A stretch of DNA of 64,000 bases, from NCBI GenBank assembly GCA_003868215.1, contig QWDQ01000087.1, positions 1 through 64,000 of the forward strand. Reading direction: 5' to 3'. The notes beneath the pieces are model-generated. The model saw only the letters and a list, made by a program, of their open reading frames with translations, made no database searches and had not been told where the DNA came from. Below are positions 34,451-43,495 of the stretch, one piece after another. The DNA is from Pseudophaeomoniella oleicola. Its lineage: Eukaryota > Ascomycota > Eurotiomycetes > Phaeomoniellales > Phaeomoniellaceae. The translations under genes were made by a program, and so were the position numbers. Numbering within the stretch: position 1 is the stretch's first letter; each line of letters starts with the position of its first letter.

Positions 34451-34604
34451 AATGCTTTACTTGTGATAAATAGTATCAGTAAGTTAATGCTTTACTTGTA
34501 TCGATAAATAGTATCAGTAAGTTAATGCTTTACTTGTGATAAATAGTATCAGTAAGTCAATGCTTTACTTGTGATAAATAGTATCAGTAAGTTAGTGCTT
34601 TACT
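34451..34604. repeat. 35-bp tandem array with GATA-type sites
   Basis: Four near-identical units at 34451-34485, 34486-34523 (3 bases longer), 34524-34558 and 34559-34593, plus a partial fifth unit to 34604. Each unit carries AATGCTTTACTTG followed by TGATAA (CGATAA in unit 2), matching the fungal GATA-factor consensus HGATAR. It ends about 1.3 kb before the start codon of the cluster Zn2Cys6 gene. Confidence 0.9.
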
Positions 34605-35452
34605 ATGTAGTACGTATTCGTGACACCACTGGTCAGCCGGTAAGTTCCATTACCTGGAATTCTTATCGTAGTAACTAGTAGGTATCTAAGTAGGTATAAG
34701 TTATATCCCAGACGACTTCCAGCGTGGTTAAACCGTTAATATCAGCATAATTACTAGAAAATTATTATCTTATCTTATCATCGTTCGTAATGAATATAAA
34801 TAGTTAATTAATCTACTTGTTACTACGTAGTAAATATTTGTTGCTGCTGCTTCTACTGGGTGCAAGATGCATCAAAGGATGTCTTGACTAATTACAGTAT
34901 TTAGTTGCAGTATTTAGTTAGTAGTTGTTGTGATCATCACTTGCAATTGCATCATCTTCCAACCGAGAATCGAAAATGGACCAGTTGGACCTAAGCAAAG
35001 AAGCACACGATTGACATGACGAAGAATCCGGGACGCTTGTTCTACGTTTTAGACGATATGAACAATGAAGACAGGATCCGGGTTGCTAGGCGTGGTTGAC
35101 CAGCTTCATGAGATGGGCGTTCACGAAGACATTTCTCTTGCCTTAGGTTCGAGGCTGTCATGTCCTGACCTGAAAATCAGTCTGATCGCGAGCCAGCTGG
35201 TAGTTGTCAGAGACCAATCGAGCGGGAAAGTCATCTCTTCTAGAGGGATTGACGGATCTGAGTTTCCCCGTGGCAACAGATTGATGTACTTGGTTTGCTA
35301 CTTAGATTGTACTTCGCAAGGTTGTCCGTCGATGAAGCTTCTATCATAGTTTCTATCATTCCCGGCAATACTGCCTACGGGGTCTCAACGTGCTTACGTC
35401 TTCGATGGGATTGAATTACTACTCAGTGGCCCTCTACGGGATATCAGCATGG

Positions 35453-35513
35453 TGTCAACACGCTGTCAACACCGGTATTAAGCATTAGTGATGTGTCAAT
35501 ACGGTATTAACAC
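35453..35513. repeat. TGTCAAYAC direct repeats with an imperfect palindrome
   Basis: TGTCAACAC at 35453-35461 and 35464-35472 and TGTCAATAC at 35494-35502. The last sits in an imperfect inverted repeat (arms 35493-35502 and 35504-35513, nine of ten bases pairing). It is about 380 bases upstream of the Zn2Cys6 start codon, so a regulatory role is possible but inferred. Confidence 0.55.
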
Positions 35514-35891
35514 TATGGTAACTCCATTACTAATACCTAATACTATGCTGACACTAGATATATTGACAGCTTTAGGAAGGGCCGTAGGGCTGCGTAGTAG
35601 AATTGAAAGTGAGATTGAGTGAATTCACATTAATTAGTGAGAGCCAGCCAATAAGAGATAGTCTTCGCACGAACCATAGATCCATACATTAGAATCTACA
35701 ACGTCGTATCTGTCTTCGTAGGTGGCGTATGGGGGCCGAAAACAAGGCCATATTTAATGTGCTTGGTGGAGCGACCAAAGCTTACTTCTATTGTACATAT
35801 CAGTCATTTGCCGGGGAGCAGATCAGTCTACCCCCCGATCGCCTTGTGATAGATCCCAAGATGAAGATGACGACATAGCAACCGAGCAGCC

Positions 35892-37652
35892 ATGTCGACG
35901 ACAATCAACCAGCGCAAGCGTGCAAGGAAGGCATGCATCCCTTGCCACCAGCGCAAACGAAAATGCAACGCCGATTATCCCTGTGACACCTGCATCACCT
36001 CCGGATATAACTGCGGGTACGCCGACGACGACCACACTAGTACTGCGGGTCGAGGCGGGGGCGGGCATCATGCTCCAAACCACCCAACCAAGCGCCTCAT
36101 TCTCGACGGTGGGAGTAGGAGCAGTATGGCGAGCGGGGCCACCGTTAAATCGCGCAGCCCGGACAGCCAACCCCGTGTAGTAGCGAGAGCTCCCCATGGA
36201 GCTGACACCCCGTCGTCCGGCATCTTCGACGAGCAAAAGTCCAGATACACCGGAGCATCGGCGGCCATGGCCTTTCCGCACATCCTGGGCCTGGCTCTCG
36301 GTTCCGACAGCCCTCCCAAGATCAACTCGTTCGCTTACAACTTTGGGATCCGCCCCGAGGAGGCTTCCAACGTTTACGGTTTCCTGGGGAAACTTATTTC
36401 GGAGGACGAACTCACTTCCTACTCGAATGTGTACTTCTCTGTAATGGGTCCTATCGGCGACTACATGGACCCGAGAATCTACGCCCAGCGATGCCGGGAT
36501 TATTATCATGGTGCCGGCAGCACCGCGGTCGCTTTTGGCGCTGTAGCCGCTGGCGTCGCTGCTTTCGGGTCGTTCCTATCCCCAACCAGATACCTGCGGG
36601 AGTCTGACCTGGTGCAGTACGCGAAAGCCACTCTCGATGATCCAGCCTCCATGCGTATGCTGAGCATTGACCACATCATCGCGTGGGGCATGCGGGTATT
36701 GTATCTACGCGCCACAGCCCGCCCTAGTATTGCCTGGATCGCGTCATGCACTCTCATGCACCTTTGCGAAGTGATAGGGCTGCACGAGGAAGAGAACATC
36801 AAAAGGATGGCGTCGGTCGCCGGCGCCGCTGTTGTTGGACATGATGCGGACCGGCTAAGGCGGATTTTCTGGATCTCGTGGGCCGGGCATCACATACTGT
36901 CCTACGAGTACGATCGTTCTGCTGTAAGATTTGGGGCCGTGACTTGTCAGGCTATCATCCCGATACAAGGGTCCGTTGCCGACCAGTTCGTGCAAGTTGT
37001 CCAGATCATCCCGGTGCCTAACTCGCCGTTCCAGCTCGAAAGTCAGCCTCAAACTCCGAGGGACGAGCTATTTGAGCGTCTCAAGGTATTGAGTAAACTC
37101 CATTTCACCCATCCGTTCCTGGTGGTGACCAAGGCCGACCTTGCGTTTTGTTTCTATCGCCGCATTTATCAGCTCAAGACAGGCATAACGGACGAGATCA
37201 TCCAACTCATCATCGACAGCGGTAACGACGCCGTGAAAGCGGCCGAGCAGCTCGCCAACCAGGGCCGTCTCTTCTGGAACGTCATCGGCAGCGTCTTCCA
37301 GTACGCCTGTGTCTTGCTAGCCATCGACACGCCGGCCTCCTCCGCCCACATCCCCGCCGCCTTCAAGGGGCTGGAGAATCTCGTCAGCGCGGCAGACACC
37401 GGGCTGACCCGTCAGGCCTTGTCGATCGCGCGGCAACTTCTCAGCCTCAATATCGCGAAGAAGCGAAAGGAGCTGATGCAGCTGGAAGCGGTCGTCGTCG
37501 AGGCCGGCTACGAACCCTTCCAGGCGCAGCAGCCGCAACCCGATGCCAACGCCACCGCCGCTTTCCTGGACGTTAGCGCGGGTGTGGACTGGGATCAGTT
37601 TCTCATCGAGCCATTAAATCTTTCGATTTTCGGTCCTGACTTCCAGCTGTAG
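35892..37652 (+). CDS. Zn2Cys6 transcription factor, likely cluster regulator
   Basis: Intronless, 586 residues. The zinc cluster is at the N-terminus with Cys at residues 15, 18, 25, 31, 34 and 41 (C-x2-C-x6-C-x5-C-x2-C-x6-C) inside a basic region. A low-complexity linker follows, then a fungal transcription factor (middle homology) region from about residue 200 with TRYLRESDLVQYAKATLDD and LHEEENIKRMASVAG. It is the outermost recognised gene of the PKS cluster and lies tail-to-tail with the MFS exporter, 129 bases apart. This is the common arrangement of a pathway-specific activator beside its exporter. Its upstream region carries several repeated elements. Control of the cluster is inferred from position only. 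Confidence 0.87.
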   Translation: MSTTINQRKRARKACIPCHQRKRKCNADYPCDTCITSGYNCGYADDDHTSTAGRGGGGHHAPNHPTKRLILDGGSRSSMASGATVKSRSPDSQPRVVARAPHGADTPSSGIFDEQKSRYTGASAAMAFPHILGLALGSDSPPKINSFAYNFGIRPEEASNVYGFLGKLISEDELTSYSNVYFSVMGPIGDYMDPRIYAQRCRDYYHGAGSTAVAFGAVAAGVAAFGSFLSPTRYLRESDLVQYAKATLDDPASMRMLSIDHIIAWGMRVLYLRATARPSIAWIASCTLMHLCEVIGLHEEENIKRMASVAGAAVVGHDADRLRRIFWISWAGHHILSYEYDRSAVRFGAVTCQAIIPIQGSVADQFVQVVQIIPVPNSPFQLESQPQTPRDELFERLKVLSKLHFTHPFLVVTKADLAFCFYRRIYQLKTGITDEIIQLIIDSGNDAVKAAEQLANQGRLFWNVIGSVFQYACVLLAIDTPASSAHIPAAFKGLENLVSAADTGLTRQALSIARQLLSLNIAKKRKELMQLEAVVVEAGYEPFQAQQPQPDANATAAFLDVSAGVDWDQFLIEPLNLSIFGPDFQL

Positions 37653-37781
37653 TAGCGCGGGAGGAGGGTGGTTTGATCATTTCATCAAAACATGGCGTGG
37701 CACTCTCTGGGATGGTCTCAAGGAATTCATTATTCTGTATATTTATATGTACAACTTGCCATAGAAAGAAGATATATCTAA

Positions 37782-39398
37782 CTAAATCAACTGCTCCTGT
37801 GTTTCGCTTTTTCCCTGTTCCACATTTTTCGGCGTCTTGGACGCCTGATGCCGTTCCACCAAACAGAAAACCAGAGCGACAAATACACCCAAGCCGGAGA
37901 GACCGACACCCATGTAAAGTGCGCCCCGGTATCCTCGTAGAACATTCTTCCCCCCATCATTGACCTGTCCCTCGACCGTGCCGGCAAACCCGAGCCCGAT
38001 GGAGATGGAGTAGTTGACAAACGTGGTGACCAGCGACGCGGCGAGACCCTGATGCTGCGGCGGCATAGCCCGACTCAGGATGATGGTGCCGGCGGGGAAG
38101 GACATGTCCATACCCCAGGGCAGGACGATGATGCCCACGAAAGTCTGCGCCCAATAGATCTGGTGGACCGGTAACGTGGCAAAGATGATGCCGCCGATGA
38201 GGAAGAAGGTCATGGAGACGAGCATCACGGTCGAAGTGCGGAAGTGAGTCAAGAACAGACCGGTGTTGACCGCAGCACACAACCCGCTTATGGCGACAGG
38301 AACGAACTGGGCAGACGTGAGCAGAGGGGTCTGGCCCCTCAGGAGCTCGAGGAGGTTGCAGATATAGAACACGTAGATACCGAAGCTGGACCAGCCGGCG
38401 CTGATGCAGGCTAGAGTGAAGAGGGAGTCTATTTTTAAAACGCCGAAGGGGATAAGGGGGTGGCTCACCCTCTTCTCGATGAGGACAAAGACGACGAAGA
38501 TGACGATGCCGACAATCATGATGCTGTAGGTGTAAGGTGTCGGCCAGCCGACAACAGGGCCTTGGTTCCAGGCGAAGTTGAAAAGGACCAGGGCGACCAC
38601 GCCGGTGATGGAGCCGAAGATATCGACACGCTGCCAGATACTGGGATTTTTGCCAGGCTCTGAGTTCCTTGGCGCCGGGGTAGTGGGAATGACAAAAACG
38701 CCCAAAGCGGCCAGCAGAAGGCACGTAAAACACATGACCCAATAGGACCAGGGCCACCAGGCCATCTGGGAAAGCAGGCTGGAGAAAACGGCGCCAAGTA
38801 GGAAGCCGCCTGGGGCAGTGGCACCGAAGAGACTGAAGATCATGTTCTGGCGACGCCCCTGGTCGTAGCAGCGACTGAGGATAGCGATGGCGTTGGGCAG
38901 TAAGCAAGCCGGGCCAATGCCCTGCATGGTACGGCAGAAAATGAAGAAGCCGGGACCGCTGTAGACGGCGACGCCGGCGAGCGCAGACCACAAGCCGAAC
39001 CAGACGAAGCCACCAACGAAGAAGGGCTTGTGGCCCAAGACATCGCCAAGGCGGCCTGCAATAAGAATGAAGGTGCCGGCCGTGAGAGCGTATCCAGCGG
39101 AGAACCAGCTCAGCCGGGCAGGCTGGTTGTCGATACCGAACGAGCGACCGATAATGTGTTGGGGCACGATGCTGATGGCAAGACCGGCTTGCGTGAGGAG
39201 CTGGGAGGTGCAGATGACCGCGACGAAGAGCGCTTCGCCGGCGAGGGATTGGGGGCGTTGGACTTTGAATATAGAGCGTTCTTGGAGCTGATGGTCTTCC
39301 TCGGTGTTGCTGTCGTGGGTGGCATGGTTGGACACGCCGAGTTCGAAGTCCTCATTCGAGGCTTCGAGGGATGTCTGTGTCGGTGTTGTTGACGACAT
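37782..39398 (-). CDS. MFS multidrug-type exporter (drug:H+ antiporter)
   Basis: Intronless, 538 residues. After a polar N-terminal tail of about 50 residues there are some 12-14 hydrophobic helices. The loop motif AGRLGDVLGHKPFFVGG (motif A type) lies between helices 2 and 3. A QGIGPACLLPNAIAIL segment in helix 4 and an APGGFLLGAVFSSLL segment resembling motif C mark the antiporter class, probably the 14-helix group. It should reside in the plasma membrane and export the cluster product or related toxic compounds. It diverges from the NmrA-like gene across a 940-base promoter. Complete, with no missing helices apparent. Confidence 0.87.
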   Translation of the reverse strand: MSSTTPTQTSLEASNEDFELGVSNHATHDSNTEEDHQLQERSIFKVQRPQSLAGEALFVAVICTSQLLTQAGLAISIVPQHIIGRSFGIDNQPARLSWFSAGYALTAGTFILIAGRLGDVLGHKPFFVGGFVWFGLWSALAGVAVYSGPGFFIFCRTMQGIGPACLLPNAIAILSRCYDQGRRQNMIFSLFGATAPGGFLLGAVFSSLLSQMAWWPWSYWVMCFTCLLLAALGVFVIPTTPAPRNSEPGKNPSIWQRVDIFGSITGVVALVLFNFAWNQGPVVGWPTPYTYSIMIVGIVIFVVFVLIEKRVSHPLIPFGVLKIDSLFTLACISAGWSSFGIYVFYICNLLELLRGQTPLLTSAQFVPVAISGLCAAVNTGLFLTHFRTSTVMLVSMTFFLIGGIIFATLPVHQIYWAQTFVGIIVLPWGMDMSFPAGTIILSRAMPPQHQGLAASLVTTFVNYSISIGLGFAGTVEGQVNDGGKNVLRGYRGALYMGVGLSGLGVFVALVFCLVERHQASKTPKNVEQGKSETQEQLI

Positions 39399-40340
39399 GT
39401 TGTGTCTTTTTCTTTCTTGGAAAGACGTTTTTTATAATTAATCGCGCCGGACTGAGGCTTAAAGACGAATTAGCCCAGCTAGTAAGTCGGGTCATCGTAT
39501 CGACTTTTGGTCAGCCGGTATGATGATGATGGTGATGGCATTGTTGACTTTGTGTCTTGGGATCAATCATAGGTGTGGACGAGCTCCCACAGAGTATATG
39601 TAAACTTGCACTCCTTGAGGTCCGAGACTGGACTACTTCTGCAGGGGCCATGAGAGTCTCACCTCTCCGAGTAATGATTTCCATTCTGATGATCTCAACA
39701 CTACGGAGGCAGGTGCGGAGGTCTGTAAGTCCGGATTCGAGTGTTGTTTGTTGTCTCAAACTGTTGGCCGCTTCGATATTGGTGCGGTGCGGTGCGGCTA
39801 TTGCGGAGGGAAGTTAGTCAGGCCGGACCGCTGTCGGGTGAGTAGTGCCAGTGTCCTGCATGCGGCTGCTGCGGCTGCTCCGGCAACCTCTACCGTACCT
39901 TGTATCTCCGTCCCATTCTTTCATTCCGTAGTATCCCAGTTCATCATGAGCTGGTGGAGGGAAATGGGTCTTCCCACCATGACAAGGATGAGTAATGCTC
40001 GCCGCCAGTTAGTTGCCCCGGCTGTCTTTGGGGGCGGGAAGCTGGAGCCTCAGGTCAGTGAATAAATAGGCCGAGATCGACAGAACGGGGGGTTTCTCGC
40101 GCTCCTGCTGACGGTCTCAATGGCATAAAAGTATGGCTCTGTAGACACTTCAGTCGTACGGTCAAGATTGGGTCTGCAATGTATAAATGGGCAGCCCGTG
40201 CATTCTCTGCTCTGAGGAGGAATAGCCGACACTCACAAGCCCAAACGGCAAAGATAGCTTTCACACCTCGATCACCACAATTGACCACAACCACTTCCTG
40301 TTATTCATCGGTTCAACATCCTATTCAAAAACAGCCAAAA
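39399..40340. promoter_or_regulatory. divergent promoter, MFS exporter and NmrA-like genes
   Basis: 940 bases between divergent start codons. It holds GGTCAGCCGGTA at 39509-39520, identical to a 12-mer at 34631-34642, and several CGG or CCGG triplets suited to Zn2Cys6 binding. No gene recognised. Confidence 0.5.
40182..40188 (+). promoter_or_regulatory. TATA box of the NmrA-like gene
   Basis: TATAAAT 153 bases before the NmrA-like ATG at 40341, ahead of a CA-rich leader. Confidence 0.35.
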
Positions 40341-41409
40341 ATGCCCGAGTACGCCAAGAACCAGCCCGCCGGCTTCAAAAACGCCGTCGAGAGAGTCGCC
40401 GTTGTCGGTGTAAGTATATCCCTCAACAGCACCACATGCACAACAAACTAACAAACACCCTTAGGCCGCAGGCACTGTTGGATCCAACATCGTCGCAGCT
40501 CTCTTGAAAACCGGAAAACACACGGTTACGGCTATCTCCCGCAAAGATAGCAGCAACAAACTCCCCAAGGGCGTCCTCGTCGCCTCGGTTGACTATGACG
40601 ATGAGGCCACCATTGTCGCTGCCCTGGAGGGCCAACAATTCCTGATCATCACAATGGCACCCACCGCGCCCCGGGACACCCATAGCAAGCTCGTCCAGGC
40701 AGCCGCCAAGGCTAAAGTCCCTTACGTCATGCCCAATAATTACGCCGGCGACATTGAACAAGTCAAGCTCGGAGAGGAGATCATGCTGGGCCCCGTGGCC
40801 AAGGCCAACAGGGAGGAGATTGAGAGGCTCGGCATGCAGTGGATCACCGTGTGCTGTGGGTTTTGGTACGATTACAGCCTAGCGGGCGGCGAGGCACGCC
40901 TCGGGTTCGACTTCGACAAGCGCTCTCTCACGATCTATGACGATGGCAACACCAAAAACTCGCTCTCGACTCTGTCGCAAGTCGGGCGCGCCGTGGCCAC
41001 AGTGCTGAGCCTCAAGCATTTCCCCGACGATGAAAACGACAAGACTCTCACTCTGTCGGCGTGGCTGAACAAGCCCATCTACATCACGAGCTTTGTCGCC
41101 AGCCAAAACGACATCTTTGCGAGCATCAAGCGCGTCACAGGCACTAGTGACGCCGACTGGACGATCACCCACGAGGACACCAAGACGCGATACGAAGGTG
41201 GCCTCGCGCTCGTCAAGCGTGGTAACATGGCTGGCTTCAGCAAGCTGCTCTACGCGAGGGGGTTTTACCCGGACGATCCCAGTGATTGCTCGGCCAAGGC
41301 GCAGAACGAGCTGCTGGGTTTGCCCAAGGAGAACATCGACGATGCTACCCGGGTTGGAATCGATCTGGTCAAGGAGCTGCAACAACGTCCTGAGCGTATG
41401 GCGGCATAA
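40341..41409 (+). CDS. NmrA-like / isoflavone-reductase-like NAD(P)-dependent reductase
   Basis: Two exons, 40341-40409 and 40465-41409, giving 337 residues. Joining the exons builds the Rossmann motif VAVVGAAGTVGSNIV (about residues 19-33), which only exists after splicing at a GTAAGT donor. Downstream blocks fit atypical short-chain reductases of the NmrA/PCBER group: TAISRKDS after strand 2 (NADP specificity likely), LIITMAP, VPYVMPNNYAGDI and WITVCCGFWYDY. Proteins of this kind reduce enones or act as redox sensors. In the cluster it could reduce a double bond or carbonyl of the polyketide, but the substrate is not visible. Codon use is C-rich and similar to its cluster neighbours. Confidence 0.82.
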
Positions 41410-42091
41410 GGGAAAAAGAAAAACAGCAATCTATCTAGCTAGCGAGTTCAAAGTTCAATATAGCATGTCACATCTCTCCACTTATCTCTTTCCTTCCTCT
41501 TCCTCCATATCACTTTCTTTCTTTTCTTCTTACCCCTAACAAAAAATAATACGTAAACCTCCCCCCTTTCATCTCATTTCCTGGTCTATCCGGAATCCCA
41601 ACAAGGTTGTAGGAAAAATAAAGGGCTTTTCCCCCGTCCGTTTAGTTGTACTCAAACGTTTACATACTTAATCGTAACCCTCCCTACCACTTATGACTTA
41701 GCTAGGTACCTAACCTACATACACGCACCTTGAAATATATTGTTCATCGAAGAAAACCTCAAAAGTCACGAGGAGAAAAAAATTAGTATCATATACTATC
41801 TACTTGGTTGGTTTATTTTATTACTTAGAAGTTATACTACATATAAATTCAGAGTAGTAGAAATATCCTCGACAGTGAAACTTGGTAAGGTAGGTACCTA
41901 CTTGGATTGAACCAAGTCCTAAAACTTATATACGGTAAATAGAAGTATATACTCCTCTACCTAGTCTAAGTAACATGTTTTATCTTGCGAAGCCAAGCTA
42001 TTGCAGAGAAAAGGATTTCTAGAGAAAGAAAGTGCAGTCAGATTCCAAAGTTTGGTCCAATTGCTGAGCGTGTTCTTTTTTTGCACAGAGT
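41410..42091. other. AT-rich convergent intergenic region
   Basis: Tail-to-tail spacer between the NmrA-like gene and the flavoprotein gene, AT-rich with TACCTA repeats. No gene recognised. Confidence 0.5.
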
Positions 42092-43495
42092 CTAAGACTG
42101 AGCAGCGTTGATGATATCTGGAAGCAGGTTGAGAGTGTTGTTCCAGACCTGGGTCGCGCCAACGACGAACAAAGAACTGATATACCAAGTGTTCCTGTGA
42201 CCCTGGAGACCATTCATCTTACCGTACCAGCCATCGGCAATGTCCTCGATGGGAGGCTGCAGATGGAACTGGGAGAAATCGTGGAAGTCGAGAAACATTG
42301 GCTCCAGGGCCGTGGCGTTGTTCTGAGTCTGCAGCCATTTGATGGTGCTTCGAGCAGTGCCCTCAACCTCTGCCTGTGTTGTGGGCTCGACTGTGTTGTA
42401 CCAATAGAAATGATACCCAGAAGAAGCAGCAGAGGCGATCTCAACGACACCGGGAAGTTGGGGAACGTGGAACATTGTGTCCGCGCCGACGTTGGTATAG
42501 GCAGCGCCGTCCTTAAGTCCGGTGTTGTTCACGACGCCACCGTAGAAGTGCTTGCCAGAAAGCTTGCTCAGGATGGCCTGCTCCTGCTGGTCGAGATCGA
42601 AATACTGGGTGTTGTCCAAGACCGGCGGCATAGCAATGATAAGCTGTTTGGCATTGATGAGCTTTTTGCCAGATGGGGTGTTGGCCACAAGCTGCACGCC
42701 GCCGTTGCGGGTCGATGCTCGCTGAGCTGCAATGATGGAAGAACTCAGAAACACATGCGGCTTCAATTCGGCCAGAGCGTTAACGAAAATCTCGGAATTG
42801 TCGTGATTGGCACTGTGAACACCATTTCCGGAAAACTCGGCCAACTCGACGTCATTACCATCGTTCAAAATGGCAAGAGCGGTGGTGTTTAACGGATCTC
42901 CAGGGGTCGCTGGCCATGAGAGACCACCGGCGGTCGAGGCGTAGGAGAGATTGTGCTTGTTGGCGAATTCTGGCCAGGTGAGGAGCAGATCTTCAGCGAA
43001 ATTGTTGGGCATGTCGATGAGATTTTGGACATAGGGATATTCGTCGAGCACAGCAACATAGTCGGACTGGGGTTGGCTCGGGGTGTAGTTGGTAAGAGCA
43101 ACTCGGTTGGTAAAGTCGTAATATGAGGGGTTGCCGTAGTTCGTATTCGACGCACTTGCCAGAGGGCTGCCTAAGCGGGCGAAAAAGTCGCGAACGATTG
43201 AGGTGTCGAGGTGTATCTGCACGCCAAAGTCGACGTAGGCCCCGGTTGCAGGGTCGTGGAAGGTCCTGGTATTTCCTCCAAGTCGGTCCGAGATTTCGAC
43301 CAGGGTGAAGGTCTCGTTTCGATCGGCCAAACTGATTGCTGCATAAGTCCCTGCTGCTCCTCCGCCAATAATGGCAAAATCTCGCTCGATGACATCTTGT
43401 GCAGCATATGCCGACGGATTGAATTGATCACGAGTGTGTATAGATGCAGCCAAGGCACCCGCCGCGCTAGCAATGCAGAAGAATGTGGTTAACAT
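42092..43495 (-). CDS. secreted FAD-dependent amine-oxidase-like flavoprotein
   Basis: Intronless from the ATG at 43495, 467 residues. A signal peptide (about residues 1-17, MLTTFFCIASAAGALAAS) is followed by the FAD site FAIIGGGAAGTYAAISLAD (about residues 40-58) and the second motif VEISDRLGGNTRTF typical of the flavin amine oxidase / NAD_binding_8 superfamily. The family includes enzymes called beta-cyclopiazonate dehydrogenase-like. Many Asn-x-Ser/Thr sequons fit secretion. It likely oxidises a C-C, C-N or phenolic bond using oxygen. The frame extends 23 codons upstream, but that would mask the signal peptide. Its place between cluster genes suggests a tailoring step outside the cytosol; the substrate is unknown. 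Confidence 0.8.
   Translation of the reverse strand: MLTTFFCIASAAGALAASIHTRDQFNPSAYAAQDVIERDFAIIGGGAAGTYAAISLADRNETFTLVEISDRLGGNTRTFHDPATGAYVDFGVQIHLDTSIVRDFFARLGSPLASASNTNYGNPSYYDFTNRVALTNYTPSQPQSDYVAVLDEYPYVQNLIDMPNNFAEDLLLTWPEFANKHNLSYASTAGGLSWPATPGDPLNTTALAILNDGNDVELAEFSGNGVHSANHDNSEIFVNALAELKPHVFLSSSIIAAQRASTRNGGVQLVANTPSGKKLINAKQLIIAMPPVLDNTQYFDLDQQEQAILSKLSGKHFYGGVVNNTGLKDGAAYTNVGADTMFHVPQLPGVVEIASAASSGYHFYWYNTVEPTTQAEVEGTARSTIKWLQTQNNATALEPMFLDFHDFSQFHLQPPIEDIADGWYGKMNGLQGHRNTWYISSLFVVGATQVWNNTLNLLPDIINAAQS

Larger units (their letters stand above)
33542..35891. other. 2.3 kb repeat-bearing intergenic region at the left edge of the PKS cluster
   Basis: No gene recognised. It contains purine-rich runs (33820-33870), an ACT microsatellite (about 33943-33960), TACTACGTAGTA palindromes, a 35-bp tandem array and TGTCAAYAC repeats. 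It separates the more conserved genes on the left from the polyketide cluster. Confidence 0.55.

Noticed and set aside
34451-34604. Possible CRISPR-like array
   Set aside because: Units are contiguous without spacers and the DNA is fungal; this is an ordinary tandem repeat.
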